Shown here piece by piece: positions 1 to 11,413 of a stretch of DNA of 64,000 nt. Position 1 is the first letter of the stretch, and each line of letters opens with the position of its first letter. Below the pieces are notes generated by a model. It was not told the origin of the DNA. It did no database searches and saw only the letters and a list, made by a program, of their open reading frames with translations. The DNA is from Vagococcus sp. CY52-2. GTDB lineage: Bacteria; Bacillota; Bacilli; Lactobacillales; Vagococcaceae. The position numbers and the translations under genes are program-made. The stretch is from positions 1,550,001-1,614,000 of the forward strand of contig NZ_CP093384.1 in the NCBI RefSeq assembly GCF_022655055.1, in the 5' to 3' direction.

Positions 1-25
1 ATGATGAGTTCTCATTGCCTTTTTA

Positions 26-1192
26 CTATTTTTTATTTAATTTTGTCAATAATATAAGTAATCCATTTAATACGACACCACACAAAATCCCAATTGCTAA
101 GTTTCCTGTGTAAACAATAACAACGACAGTGACTAACATCGCAGTACTTTCAATCATTTCCCATGATTTTACTAACTGTAAACTTTTCCAATCAAATGTA
201 TCCCCTGCAACTGTTATCATAATTCCAATCAAAGCTGCCGTTGGAATCACCATCATGAGTGAGTTTAAAACAAAAATGAACAGTAATAACGTCGTACCTG
301 ATACAAATGTTGACAAACGTGTCCGTCCACCTGATTTAACATTTATGACAGCTTGCCCTATCATCGCACATCCAGCTTGGCCACCAAATAATCCCGTAAT
401 AAAATTAGCCAGTCCTTGTGCTTTCACTTCACGTTTACTATCACTAGTTGAGTTTGTCATCTCATCTACTATAGGAACTGTTAATAGTGTTTCCATTAGT
501 CCGATAAACGTTAATGAAATGGCTGTTGGTAAGATTATCCACAGTGTTTCTAAACTCATTGGTACAAGTGGTAAGCCAAATGATACATCAAGTGAGGACA
601 TATCTCCTAAATCACCAACAGTAAAGAAACTACCTTTAAAAACAAATGATAAGATAGTCATGACCGTAATAATAATAAGTGCTGGTGGCACAACTTTAAT
701 CACTTTGGGTAGTAAATATATGGCTAATATACTAACAATAACCATGACATAGCCAATCACATTTTGTTCAGGTAATTGTTGAACTTGTGCTAAAAAAATT
801 GAAATCGCTAATCCATTAACAAAACCTATCATGACACTTTTAGGTATGTGTTTCATGATTTTATGAATATTCAAATAACCTAAAATAAATTGAAATATAC
901 CTGTTAATATGGTAGCAGCAATCATATAGTTTAGCCCATGCGACTGTACTAATCCTGCAATTACTAAAGCCATCGATCCGGCTGCAGCAGATACCATAGC
1001 AGGTCTACCACCAGTTAACGTAATGACTAATAAGGTAATAGCTGAAGCAAATAATGCCGACATTGGATGAACTCCTGCGATAATGGCAAACCCTATTACT
1101 TCAGGTAAAATTGCGACCGATGACACTAATCCAGCAAAAATATTTTCACGTGGGTTCCCTACCCACTCATTCTTTTTTATACTAAGTAACAC
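26..1192 (-). CDS. SulP-family anion transporter without STAS domain
   Basis: A 388-residue, almost wholly hydrophobic protein with the SulP/xanthine-permease-like fold. Family-like stretches include the N-terminal GLVSSVAILPEVIGFAIIAG segment and the LFGGQAGCAMIGQAVINVK segment near residue 270. Typical SulP transporters are 500 or more residues with a cytoplasmic C-terminal STAS domain; this one stops right after the last membrane segment, so the STAS domain is absent. The start is GTG at 1192, chosen because GGGAGG lies six bases upstream. It stands alone, downstream of the pdh operon terminator. The substrate (sulfate, bicarbonate or another anion) cannot be read from sequence. Confidence 0.85.
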   Translation of the reverse strand: MLLSIKKNEWVGNPRENIFAGLVSSVAILPEVIGFAIIAGVHPMSALFASAITLLVITLTGGRPAMVSAAAGSMALVIAGLVQSHGLNYMIAATILTGIFQFILGYLNIHKIMKHIPKSVMIGFVNGLAISIFLAQVQQLPEQNVIGYVMVIVSILAIYLLPKVIKVVPPALIIITVMTILSFVFKGSFFTVGDLGDMSSLDVSFGLPLVPMSLETLWIILPTAISLTFIGLMETLLTVPIVDEMTNSTSDSKREVKAQGLANFITGLFGGQAGCAMIGQAVINVKSGGRTRLSTFVSGTTLLLFIFVLNSLMMVIPTAALIGIMITVAGDTFDWKSLQLVKSWEMIESTAMLVTVVVIVYTGNLAIGILCGVVLNGLLILLTKLNKK

Positions 1193-1260
1193 CTTTTTCC
1201 CTCCCTTAATTCTTTTCCAAGAAAATTATCATAACATATACTTTTGAATAATACACGTTT

Positions 1261-1297
1261 AAAAAATAAAAAAGCACCTCTGAAAAGAGATGCTTTA
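1261..1297 (-). terminator. Rho-independent terminator of pdhD / pdh operon
   Basis: On the minus strand AAAGCATCTCT pairs with AGAGGTGCTTT around a short loop, followed by a T-rich run. It lies about 30 bases past the pdhD stop codon. Confidence 0.85.
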
Positions 1298-1327
1298 TAC
1301 GTCCGAACAAACAATGCTTATTTAAAA

Positions 1328-2734
1328 TTACATGTGAATTGGCATACCTAATGCTAACTCAGCTGTATCCATAACAGCTTCAGATAATGATGGATGTGAA
1401 TGGATAGTTAAAGCGATATCTTCAGCATTCATTCCAGCTTCAACAGCTAAACCAATTTCTGCAATAATATCACTAGCACTAATACCAGCAACTTGTCCAC
1501 CAACAATCACGTTGTCTTCTTTAGTTGTAACTAAACGTACAAATCCTTCAGTTTGGTTTAATGATAAAGCACGACCATTTCCACCTAATGAGAATTTAGA
1601 TGCTTTCACGTTTAATCCAGCTTCTTTTGCTTCTTTTTCTGTCATACCAACAGTTGCCAATTCAGGATCTGTAAAGGCTACAGCTGGCATTGCACGATAA
1701 TCAACTGCTACTGGTTCACCAGCAATGGCTTCTGCAGCAATTTTAGCTTCATAACTTGCTTTGTGAGCAAGTGCAGCTCCAGGAACGATGTCACCAATGG
1801 CAAAAATACTTTTCACGTTAGTGCGTCCTTGGTTATCAACTTTTACTAATCCACGATCAGTCATCTCAACGCCTAAGATTTCTAAACCTAAATCATCAGT
1901 GTTTGGACGACGACCTACAGTTACCATAACGTAATCTGCTTCAACTTTTTCTTCTTTACCGTCAACTTCATAAGTTACAGTCACGCTATCGCCATTGTCA
2001 ACAGCTTCTTTAGCCATTGCTTTTGTGACAACTTTGATACCTTTGTTGTCAAATTCTTTTTCAACAAGTTTAACCATATCTTTTTCAAATGTTGGTAAAA
2101 TTTGTGGTGAACCTTCTAAAATTGTTACTTCAGCACCTAGGTTAGCATATGCTCCACCTAATTCAGCACCGATAACGCCACCACCGACGATCACTAATTT
2201 TTTAGGCACTTCAGTTAAGCTTAATCCACCAGTTGAATCAATAACACGTCCGCCAAATTTAAATCCTTTAATTTCGATTGGACGACTACCAGTTGCAACA
2301 ATAGCATGATTAAATGAATAAGTTTGCGCATGGTCACCATCGATAACACGTAACGTATTTTCATCAACGAAGAATGCTTCCCCACGGATAATTTCAACTT
2401 TATTTTTCTTAAGTAAGAATTCAACCCCACCAGTTAATTTTGAAACTACTTGGTTGTTTTTCCATTCTTGAGTTTTAGAAAAATCAAGTGACACATTATC
2501 AGCAGTTACACCAAAAATAGCTGAATGCATTGCTTCTTGATATTTATGTCCTGCACTAATTAGTGCTTTTGATGGAATACATCCGACGTTTAAACAAACG
2601 CCGCCAATGTATTCTTTTTCAATAATGGCTACTTTTTGACCCATTTGTGCTGCACGAATTGCGGCAACATATCCACCAGGTCCTGCACCAATTACTACTG
2701 TATCTAATTCTAATGCGAAATCTCCTACAACCAT
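1328..2734 (-). CDS. pdhD: Dihydrolipoamide dehydrogenase (E3) of pyruvate dehydrogenase
   Basis: A 468-residue flavoprotein that reoxidises the dihydrolipoyl groups of the E2 subunit and passes electrons to NAD+. Seen: the N-terminal FAD-binding GAGPGG motif (residues 16-21), the redox disulfide in [13 protein letters not shown] (Cys47 and Cys52), a second dinucleotide motif [10 protein letters not shown] near residue 185, and the C-terminal HSHPSLSE active-site His-Glu motif (His447, Glu452). Length and the start [16 protein letters not shown] match the enterococcal family. It is the last gene of the pdh operon, 12 bases after pdhC, and is followed by a terminator. Confidence 0.97.
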   Translation of the reverse strand: MVVGDFALELDTVVIGAGPGGYVAAIRAAQMGQKVAIIEKEYIGGVCLNVGCIPSKALISAGHKYQEAMHSAIFGVTADNVSLDFSKTQEWKNNQVVSKLTGGVEFLLKKNKVEIIRGEAFFVDENTLRVIDGDHAQTYSFNHAIVATGSRPIEIKGFKFGGRVIDSTGGLSLTEVPKKLVIVGGGVIGAELGGAYANLGAEVTILEGSPQILPTFEKDMVKLVEKEFDNKGIKVVTKAMAKEAVDNGDSVTVTYEVDGKEEKVEADYVMVTVGRRPNTDDLGLEILGVEMTDRGLVKVDNQGRTNVKSIFAIGDIVPGAALAHKASYEAKIAAEAIAGEPVAVDYRAMPAVAFTDPELATVGMTEKEAKEAGLNVKASKFSLGGNGRALSLNQTEGFVRLVTTKEDNVIVGGQVAGISASDIIAEIGLAVEAGMNAEDIALTIHSHPSLSEAVMDTAELALGMPIHM

Positions 2735-2746
2735 TAACTATTCACC

Positions 2747-4354
2747 TTATCCTTCCATTAATAATAATTCTGGATCAGCTAATAAACGTTTAATATTGTT
2801 CATTGCTTTTTGTGCTGTTGCTCCATCAACGATACGGTGGTCAAAGCTTAATGATAATTTCATCATTCTTCCAACAACAATTTCTCCATCTGCATTCACA
2901 ACAGGCTGTTGTGTAATAGTCCCAACACCTAAGATAGCAACTTCTGGGTAGTTAATAACCGGTGTAAACCAGCCACCACCAACAGAACCAATATTACTAA
3001 TTGTTACAGTACCATCACGCATATCAGCTGCAGTTAATTTACCTTCAGTAGCTAAAGCTGCTTTTTCGTTAATTTCATCTGCAATATCAAACATGCTCTT
3101 AGTGTTTGCTTGTTTAACGTTAGGTACATATAAACCATGATCAGTATCAGTTGCGATACCAATGTTATAGTAATGTTTGTAAACAATTTCGTTTGTTGCA
3201 TCATCAATTGATGCATTTAATGTTGGGAATTTTTGCATAGTTGCAGTTAATGCTTTAACAACATATGGCAAGAAAGTTAATTTAGTATTTCTTGCTGCTG
3301 CAACATCTTTAAATTTCTTACGGTGATCCCATAATTTAGATACTTCAACATCATCATGTAATGTTACATGAGGAGCTGTATGTTTGCTGTTTACCATTGC
3401 TTTAGCAATTGCTTTACGTGTTGGAGTCATTTTTTCACGAACTTCAACTTCAGGCATACCAACAAATGGTGCTGCTGGTTTAGCAGTTTCTTTAGCTGGT
3501 GCAACAGCAACTTTTTCTTCAGATACAGCAACTTTTTCAGTTGATTGAGCTGCTGGTGCTGAACCAAAGTTATCAATATCAGATTTAACCACACGTCCAC
3601 CTTTACCTGTTGGTGTTACTAACGTAATATCAACACCTTTAGCACGAGCATATTGACGTACTGATGGCATTGCTAATACACGAGCACTTGGTTTACCAGT
3701 TGGCTCACTTGGTGCTGCTGGTGTACTTGCAGTTGGAGCTGCAGCTGCTGGCGTTTCAGTAGCTGATGCACTTGTTGCAGGAGCATCGTTATGTCCTGGT
3801 GCATCAATTTCTACTAATACATCACCAACGTTTGCTACTGTTCCTTCTGGTACTAATACGTTAACGACTTTACCTGTTACAGGAGAAGGAATTTCTTCTA
3901 CTGATTTATCATTTTGTACTTCTAACAATGTATCGTCTTCGTTGATTGTATCTCCAGCAGAAACAAACCATTTTACGATTTCACCTTCAGCAATACCTTC
4001 ACCGATATCTGGTAATTTAAATTGGAACACGCCACCTGTGTTAGCTGCAGGAGCACTTGCTGCTGGTGCAGCTACTTCTTCAGCAGGAGCTACTGTTTCT
4101 TCTTCGTCTTCATGTCCTGGTGCGTCGATTTCAACTAACACGTCACCAACGTTTGCTACTGTTCCTTCTGATACAAGAACTTTTAATACTTTACCTGTTA
4201 CAGGAGAAGGAATTTCTTCTACTGATTTATCATTTTGTACTTCTAATAACGTATCATCTTCGTTGATTGTGTCGCCTTCTTTAACAAACAATTTAACGAT
4301 TTCGCCTTCTGCGATACCTTCACCAATGTCTGGTAATTTAAATTTAAAAGCCAT
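2747..4354 (-). CDS. pdhC: Dihydrolipoyllysine acetyltransferase (E2) of pyruvate dehydrogenase
   Basis: The 535-residue core of the complex moves acetyl groups from E1 to CoA. Domains in order: lipoyl domain 1 (residues 1-80, lipoylated Lys43 in NDKSVEE), an Ala/Pro/Glu linker, lipoyl domain 2 (about 109-187, Lys150), a second Ala/Pro linker, the peripheral-subunit-binding domain (about 222-262), another linker, and the catalytic domain with DHRIVDGA near the C-terminus (His506, Asp510). Two lipoyl domains is the arrangement known in enterococci. The two domains are nearly identical in protein and DNA. It lies between pdhB and pdhD. An AAGGAG-type ribosome site precedes the ATG. Confidence 0.97.
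   Translation of the reverse strand: MAFKFKLPDIGEGIAEGEIVKLFVKEGDTINEDDTLLEVQNDKSVEEIPSPVTGKVLKVLVSEGTVANVGDVLVEIDAPGHEDEEETVAPAEEVAAPAASAPAANTGGVFQFKLPDIGEGIAEGEIVKWFVSAGDTINEDDTLLEVQNDKSVEEIPSPVTGKVVNVLVPEGTVANVGDVLVEIDAPGHNDAPATSASATETPAAAAPTASTPAAPSEPTGKPSARVLAMPSVRQYARAKGVDITLVTPTGKGGRVVKSDIDNFGSAPAAQSTEKVAVSEEKVAVAPAKETAKPAAPFVGMPEVEVREKMTPTRKAIAKAMVNSKHTAPHVTLHDDVEVSKLWDHRKKFKDVAAARNTKLTFLPYVVKALTATMQKFPTLNASIDDATNEIVYKHYYNIGIATDTDHGLYVPNVKQANTKSMFDIADEINEKAALATEGKLTAADMRDGTVTISNIGSVGGGWFTPVINYPEVAILGVGTITQQPVVNADGEIVVGRMMKLSLSFDHRIVDGATAQKAMNNIKRLLADPELLLMEG
3795..4350 (-). repeat. Tandem near-identical lipoyl-domain coding repeat within pdhC
   Basis: Two direct copies of about 240 bases inside pdhC (about 3795-4023 and 4115-4350) encode lipoyl domains 2 and 1. 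Runs of dozens of identical bases include synonymous positions, for example around the [15 protein letters not shown] codons. This suggests recent duplication or gene conversion. Confidence 0.8.
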
Positions 4355-4402
4355 CTGTTATTTTCTCTCCTTCTGTTGTGCATTCAGTTAATTTCAATTA
4401 AA

Positions 4403-5380
4403 TTAGAATGAATGAATTTCTCTTACTTTTGCTTCGATATCTGATGCATTTGGTAACCATGCACCTTCTGCTTGACCAAATGGATATACTGTATCAGGTG
4501 CTGAAACACGTCCGATTGGTGCTTCTAAAGAAAGAACCGCTCTTTCTGAAATTTCTGAAACAACTTGAGCGCCAACTCCGGCTTGTCTTTGTGCTTCTTG
4601 AACGACTACAACACGTCCTATTTTTTCAACAGAGGCAATAATTGTATCCACATCCAATGGAGCAACTGTTCTTAAGTCAATGATTTCAACAGAGATGCCA
4701 TCTTTTTCTAAAGCTTCTGCTGCTTTGATTGCTTCACGAACCATTGCTCCGTAAGTAATAACTGAAACATCTGTTCCTTCTCGTGTTACAGCTGCTTTAT
4801 CTAAAGGAACGGTATAAGCTTCTTCTGGAACTTCTTCACGGAATGAACGGTATAATTTCATGTGTTCTAAGAAAACAACTGGATCGTTGTCACGAATAGC
4901 TGAAATTAATAATCCTTTTGCATCATATGGATTACTTGGAATAACCACACGTACACCTGGTGATTGAGCGATTAACCCTTCTAAGTTATCCGCATGCATT
5001 TCAGGTGTATGAACACCACCACCAAATGGGGCGCGGATTGTAACTGGAATATTACGAGTACCACTCATACGGTAACGAGTACGAGCCATTTGCCCGATAA
5101 TTTCATCCATTACTTCAAATACGAAACCAAAGAATTGGATTTCTGCAACTGGACGGAAGTTTTCTAAAGCTAAACCGAATGCTAAACCACCGATACCTGA
5201 CTCAGCTAATGGTGTATCGAATACACGATCCACACCAAATTTTTCTTGTAATCCTTCAGTGGCACGGAACACCCCACCGTTATTACCAACATCTTCACCA
5301 AATACTAATACATCTGGATTTGCTTCAAGTTCTATTGCTAAAGCATCTGTAATTGCTTGAATCATTGTTTTTTGTGCCAT
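4403..5380 (-). CDS. pdhB: Pyruvate dehydrogenase E1 beta subunit
   Basis: A 325-residue transketolase-type subunit that pairs with PdhA to form the thiamin-diphosphate decarboxylase. Seen: an N-terminal pyrimidine-binding half ([52 protein letters not shown]) and a C-terminal transketolase half (about residues 200-320, [14 protein letters not shown]). Length is typical for the family. It starts three bases after the pdhA stop, so translation is probably coupled, and it is followed by pdhC. Confidence 0.97.
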   Translation of the reverse strand: MAQKTMIQAITDALAIELEANPDVLVFGEDVGNNGGVFRATEGLQEKFGVDRVFDTPLAESGIGGLAFGLALENFRPVAEIQFFGFVFEVMDEIIGQMARTRYRMSGTRNIPVTIRAPFGGGVHTPEMHADNLEGLIAQSPGVRVVIPSNPYDAKGLLISAIRDNDPVVFLEHMKLYRSFREEVPEEAYTVPLDKAAVTREGTDVSVITYGAMVREAIKAAEALEKDGISVEIIDLRTVAPLDVDTIIASVEKIGRVVVVQEAQRQAGVGAQVVSEISERAVLSLEAPIGRVSAPDTVYPFGQAEGAWLPNASDIEAKVREIHSF

Positions 5381-5383
5381 GAT

Positions 5384-6853
<1,470 letters not shown>

Positions 6854-6888
6854 AAAAAAAGAACCCTTTATCTCAAAGAGTTCTTTTA
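6854..6888 (-). terminator. Terminator of the Mg2+ ATPase gene
   Basis: On the minus strand AAAGAAC and GTTCTTT arms (6858-6864, 6880-6886), extended by an AAAG/CTTT pair, precede a T-run. It lies about 50 bases past the ATPase stop. Confidence 0.75.
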
Positions 6889-6935
6889 ATTCAAAACATT
6901 ATTGTTTTTTTACGAAGAAAGTGATTAAATTCACG

Positions 6936-9542
6936 TTATATCCATTTATGATATTTTTTTATATAAAGTTTTTTAATTAACTGTTGCAATACTAAATAAG
7001 AAAAGCTGATAACAATCAACCAAATCCAATACTCCCTTGGTAATTCGCCAAAATCAAATGCTTGTCTTAATGGTTCAAATAAAATAATACACAGCCCTGA
7101 CCCGGTAGCTAACGCACTCATCATTAACATTTGTGGGCTAGCAACACTTTGGATGAAAGGTATTTTTTCCGTACGAATGACATGAACAACCAGTGTTTGC
7201 GTAAATAATCCAACTAAAAACCAACCAGATTGAAACACACTTTGCTGTGCAACTGTATTCGCACTTATCACAAACCACATCACAGCAAAGGTGATAATAT
7301 CAAAAACACTACTGATTGGCCCAATGAAGAGAGTAAAATGCAACAGATTTTTTATATCAAATCTTACTGGTTTCATGATTTGCTCTTCATCGACATTATC
7401 CCATGGCATAGCAAGTTGCGAAATATCATACACTAAATTTTGAATCAACAATTGAATCGATAGCATAGGTAAGAATGGTAGAAACGCACTAGCAACTAAA
7501 ACGGAAAAAACATTCCCAAAGTTAGAACTAATCGTAATCATGATATACTTCATCATATTTTTAAATACTTTACGTCCTTCTAACACACCATCTTCCAATA
7601 CAACTAAACTTTTTTCAAGAAGAATGATGGAACTTGCTTCTTTTGTAATATCAGCCGCAGTATCAACTGAAATCCCAACATCTGCCGCTCTTAACGCTGG
7701 AGCATCATTGATTCCATCTCCCATAAACCCAACTGTTTCACCTTGATCTTTTAACGTATTAATAATTCTTGCTTTTTGCATTGGGTTTAACTTCGCAAAT
7801 AGTTGCACGTCATTCACTGCTTGTTTTAATTCGTCATCCTCCATAGCGTCTATATCTGTCCCTATATAGGATTTACCGACTTCAATGCCGACATCACGAC
7901 ACACTTTTCGGGACACAATTTCATTATCTCCTGTTAATACTTTTACGTTAACTCCATGTTGATGCAAGGAAGAAATCGCTGTAACGGCTGATTGTTTTGC
8001 TGGATCTAAAAACCCAACAAACCCAACTAGTATCATATCAGATTCATCACTAACAGCATAAGTCGGTGTGTCATGGACGTCTCGTTTATAAGCGACCGTA
8101 ATCACACGCATCCCTTGTTCATTCATTCGTCTGTTTACATCTGACATTTGTTCAATCAACTCATCAGTGAGTGGAACAATTTCGTCATCAATTTCAACAT
8201 ATGAACAAATGGCCGACATCTCTTCAACGGCTCCTTTAGTTATCATCAATTGATGGCCATCCCTTTTTAGTGCCACTGTCAAACGACGCCTAGAAAAATC
8301 AAATGGAATCTCATCTATTTTTTCAATTTTATCTGTTATCATTTTATCTGGATTGGTTTCATAATAATTAATAATGGCATGATCCATTAAATTTTTCCAA
8401 CCTGTTTGATAGTTTGAATTGAGATAGGCCATGTCTAATACTTTTTGATTTGAATCCCCTAAAGGACTAACATGTTCTACTAATACCACTCGATCTTCTG
8501 TAATAGTTCCTGTCTTATCAGTACAAAGAACGGTCATTGACCCTAAGTTTTGAATAGCATTTAATTCTTTTACAATTACTTTTTTCTTAGCTAGTGTTTG
8601 TGACCCTTTGGCTAAGTTACTAGTCACAATCATCGGTAACATTTCTGGTGTTAACCCAACTGCAACTGCTATCGCAAAGAAGAACGCCTGTGTCCAATCC
8701 CCTTTTGATAAACCATTTATCAAAAATACGACTGGGAACAATACTGTTACCATTTTTAATAATAATTTACTGATACGATTTAGATCACGGTCAAAACTTG
8801 TTAACGCGCGGGCCGTACTAGCAGATTCCGCAATATCGCCAAAGAATGTATCTTGACCTGTTCTTAAAATAATGACTTCACCTTGACCACTCAAGATATC
8901 TGTCCCCATAAATACTAAATTATTTAGATCAATCGCTGAGGTATCTTCATCCACTTTTACATCGACCTTATCTGACTCAAATTTTTCAACAGGCATTGAC
9001 TCCCCTGTTAAAGAAGACTGATTAACGAACAAGTCTTTCGTCCAAATAAGAACCCCATCAGCTGGTATCATATCTCCAGCTGATAAGTATACAATGTCTC
9101 CAGGTACCACATCTTCCATTGGTCTTTCTTTTATTTCGCCATCTCTTTTAACCGCACTAGTATGTTTCACCAAATTTTGTAATGACAGTGACTCTTTTTG
9201 TGCTTTGAAATCTTGAGCAAATCGAATAAATGCACTGATTAAAATCATCGTACTCATCACAAGAACCGCTTCAAAATCTTTTGTCAAAGCAGACACAACC
9301 AATAAAGCTGCTAAAACATAAATAAATGGATCCATAAAAGACTCCAGTAATACACGATACCAAGGTTTAGGCTTTTGTACATTTACCTTATTCTCGCCAA
9401 ATTCATCTAGCCGTTTTTCAGCATCTTCAGAGCTAAGTCCATCAGGTGAAGTGCGAAACTCCATCATTAATTCCCTAGCACTTAAGTTAGATAACTTTTT
9501 TAACTCGTCATTCTTTTTATTTACTGATTCTTCTTTTGCCAT
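6936..9542 (-). CDS. mgtA: Magnesium-importing P-type ATPase (MgtA type)
   Basis: A P3B-type ATPase of about 868 residues that imports Mg2+ at the expense of ATP. Seen: an N-terminal cation-ATPase domain (LSARELMMEFRTSPDGLSSE), the actuator-domain SLTGESMPVEK loop, the membrane motif VGLTPEMLPMIVTSNLAKG that is diagnostic of MgtA/MgtB, the phosphorylation motif CTDKTGTITED, the hinge motif MGDGINDAPALRAADVGISVD, and six C-terminal membrane segments. Start: the ATG at 9542 is seven bases from GGAGG, whereas the in-frame ATG at 9548 is only one base away. It is a single-gene unit with its own terminator. MgtA genes are usually induced by low Mg2+; I recognise no M-box upstream. Confidence 0.93.
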   Translation of the reverse strand: MAKEESVNKKNDELKKLSNLSARELMMEFRTSPDGLSSEDAEKRLDEFGENKVNVQKPKPWYRVLLESFMDPFIYVLAALLVVSALTKDFEAVLVMSTMILISAFIRFAQDFKAQKESLSLQNLVKHTSAVKRDGEIKERPMEDVVPGDIVYLSAGDMIPADGVLIWTKDLFVNQSSLTGESMPVEKFESDKVDVKVDEDTSAIDLNNLVFMGTDILSGQGEVIILRTGQDTFFGDIAESASTARALTSFDRDLNRISKLLLKMVTVLFPVVFLINGLSKGDWTQAFFFAIAVAVGLTPEMLPMIVTSNLAKGSQTLAKKKVIVKELNAIQNLGSMTVLCTDKTGTITEDRVVLVEHVSPLGDSNQKVLDMAYLNSNYQTGWKNLMDHAIINYYETNPDKMITDKIEKIDEIPFDFSRRRLTVALKRDGHQLMITKGAVEEMSAICSYVEIDDEIVPLTDELIEQMSDVNRRMNEQGMRVITVAYKRDVHDTPTYAVSDESDMILVGFVGFLDPAKQSAVTAISSLHQHGVNVKVLTGDNEIVSRKVCRDVGIEVGKSYIGTDIDAMEDDELKQAVNDVQLFAKLNPMQKARIINTLKDQGETVGFMGDGINDAPALRAADVGISVDTAADITKEASSIILLEKSLVVLEDGVLEGRKVFKNMMKYIMITISSNFGNVFSVLVASAFLPFLPMLSIQLLIQNLVYDISQLAMPWDNVDEEQIMKPVRFDIKNLLHFTLFIGPISSVFDIITFAVMWFVISANTVAQQSVFQSGWFLVGLFTQTLVVHVIRTEKIPFIQSVASPQMLMMSALATGSGLCIILFEPLRQAFDFGELPREYWIWLIVISFSYLVLQQLIKKLYIKKYHKWI

Positions 9543-9798
9543 GTGCATTCCTCCTACAACTAAAGTCTCTCCTTTATCATAACATGCATGAGAATTCTTT
9601 TCATTTAATCTGAGTTTTTATAAATAAAGTGTACATTATTTATAAAATAACAATAAAAAAACTTCATAATAAACAATTTATTGTACAAACACTCCTTATA
9701 GTATAACGTTTCAATCTATTTCCCCCTTCATATTGTAGCGTTATTAGTATTTTTATTATGTCATACACCTCGTTATTAAATCGTTGTTTATTTGTTGT

Positions 9799-9837
9799 AT
9801 AAAAAAACAACCACAATCAATTGACTGTGGGTGTTGG
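9799..9837 (-). terminator. Terminator of the aquaporin gene
   Basis: On the minus strand CCACAGTCAATTGATTGTGG forms a long hairpin extended by ACA/TGT-type pairs and ends in a seven-base T-run. It follows the aquaporin stop directly and probably ends the whole upstream operon. Confidence 0.85.
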
Positions 9838-9843
9838 TATTAT

Positions 9844-10503
9844 CTATTCTTCTGTTTGTAATAATGTTTTTGCAATCACTGCAGAGATTAAACCACCTAC
9901 TAATGGTGCTAAAATGTATAACCATAGTTGACTCATCGCGTCACCTCCAACAAATATTGCTGGCGATAAACTTCTCACAGGGTTTACTGACATGCCTGTT
10001 AAAGGAACCCCAATAAAATGTAACATTGTTAAAGTTAAACCAATTGCTAAACCATTATAAGAGGTTTCACCTTTTTTACTTGTCACAGACATAATAACAA
10101 ATACTAAAATGGCTGTTAGCGTCATTTCAATGATAAATGCGCCTGTTGTTGAAATACCTTGATAAGTTGTTTGAGCTAGGTTATCTACACCTAAATCAGT
10201 CATTCCTAAAATCAATCTTAGTAACCCAGTACCAAGTATCGCTCCAATAATTTGTCCAACAACATAAACAATAAAATCTTGGACACCAAGACGTTTATTT
10301 ACTAAAAAAGCTAGTGTTACAGCTGGATTCAAATGTGCCCCAGAAATTTGTCCGATTGTATTAGCAGCAACCATAATCGCTAAACCAAACCCTAGACCAA
10401 TCCCCAACGTTCCAACAACATTACCACTTAATACTGCAGTACCTGTACCAATAAAGACTAAAAAGAATGTCCCTATTACTTCTGCTAACCCTTTTTTTAT
10501 CAA
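9844..10503 (-). CDS. MIP-family aquaporin, AqpZ-like, with NPV second motif
   Basis: A 219-residue channel with six membrane segments and the two pore half-helices of the MIP family. The first signature is HLNPAVTLAF (standard NPA). The second reads SVNPVRSLSPA, so the usual alanine is valine (GTG codon). The residue after the Arg is Ser, not the Asp typical of glycerol facilitators, so a water channel is more likely than a glycerol channel. The start is TTG at 10503 with AGGGGG about eight bases upstream. It begins 24 bases after the hydrolase gene with no terminator between, so it is probably the last gene of the acyl-CoA operon. Confidence 0.88.
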   Translation of the reverse strand: MIKKGLAEVIGTFFLVFIGTGTAVLSGNVVGTLGIGLGFGLAIMVAANTIGQISGAHLNPAVTLAFLVNKRLGVQDFIVYVVGQIIGAILGTGLLRLILGMTDLGVDNLAQTTYQGISTTGAFIIEMTLTAILVFVIMSVTSKKGETSYNGLAIGLTLTMLHFIGVPLTGMSVNPVRSLSPAIFVGGDAMSQLWLYILAPLVGGLISAVIAKTLLQTEE

Positions 10504-10527
10504 AATACTTCCCCCTATATTTTACAC

Positions 10528-11391
10528 TTACCTTATAATTCTCTCTCTGGACCTCTCCAAAGTGTCAATCATTTCTTTTCCTTCATTGTCCCACTGAATC
10601 ATTCGATAAAAGGCATCATGATAGAAAATAAATTTATAGTTGTTTTCATAAGCTTCTTTTAATAATTTTTCTTTATTTGCTATCGATGTCATTGGGTAAT
10701 CATCATAAGCTAGAACCCATAAAGGATTTTGATGAGCATGTGTTGGCATAATATCTGCCATATGAATCATCGTCTCACCTTGTTGTTCAAATTTTATCAC
10801 AGCATGTCCATTACTATGCCCACCTGTATGAATTATTGTCAAACCTTCTGCTACTTCAATTGATTTGTCATAAGTAACCACTTGATCAACGATTGGTTCC
10901 CAATTATAGGCCCAATAAGTACTCTTCGAGCGTATATTAGGATGTTGCATTTCTTCCCACTCAATGGCTTGAACATATATTTTTGCATTTGGAAAGACAG
11001 ATACATAACCACCATCGTCAGTTGGTTTAGTTAATCCAGTTGCATGGTCAAAGTGCATGTGAGTCATTAACAGAAAGTCAATGTCTTCAAAAGTCAATCC
11101 TAATTCTTTTAAAGATGACTCAACTTCAGACTCCCAAGCAACACCGAAAATCTTCTTTTGTTTATCCGTAAATTTTCCATTTCCTACACCAGCGTCAATC
11201 AAGTAATTTTTACCTTGATATTGAATTAATATAGGGTCTGTCGGTAACTCAATCTGATTTTTTTCGTTCACTGGATATTTTCTTGTCCAGACTGGTTTTG
11301 GTACAACACCAAACATCGCTCCACCATCCAAACAAGTCATTCCACCTTCTAACCAGGTTAATGTCATATCATGAAACGTTAATGTATCCAT
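10528..11391 (-). CDS. Metallo-beta-lactamase-fold hydrolase, lactonase-like
   Basis: A 287-residue MBL-fold enzyme. Seen: the zinc motif [10 protein letters not shown] (HxHxDH, near residues 110-115), a later metal His in [11 protein letters not shown], an Asp in [13 protein letters not shown], and a C-terminal FYHDAF His. Overall it resembles the AHL-lactonase/YtnP branch, but the substrate is unknown. It is a late gene of the thiolase operon, after the CoA transferase. A thioester or lactone substrate made by that pathway is a reasonable inference only. AGGAGG precedes the ATG. Confidence 0.85.
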   Translation of the reverse strand: MDTLTFHDMTLTWLEGGMTCLDGGAMFGVVPKPVWTRKYPVNEKNQIELPTDPILIQYQGKNYLIDAGVGNGKFTDKQKKIFGVAWESEVESSLKELGLTFEDIDFLLMTHMHFDHATGLTKPTDDGGYVSVFPNAKIYVQAIEWEEMQHPNIRSKSTYWAYNWEPIVDQVVTYDKSIEVAEGLTIIHTGGHSNGHAVIKFEQQGETMIHMADIMPTHAHQNPLWVLAYDDYPMTSIANKEKLLKEAYENNYKFIFYHDAFYRMIQWDNEGKEMIDTLERSRERIIR

Positions 11392-11413
11392 CTGATTTCC
11401 TCCTAGTAGTTGA

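Noticed and set aside
129-752. Long plus-strand open frame over the SulP gene
   Set aside because: It lies antisense within a clear membrane transporter gene, has no ribosome site and no family-like sequence.
3942-4391. Plus-strand frame over the pdhC lipoyl domains
   Set aside because: Mirror of the repetitive Ala/Pro/Glu coding region; composition is an artefact of codon use.
9549-9798. Possible M-box riboswitch in the mgtA leader
   Set aside because: The 250 bases upstream are very AT-rich and I could not find the conserved M-box helices or a terminator/antiterminator pair. A covariance search would settle it.
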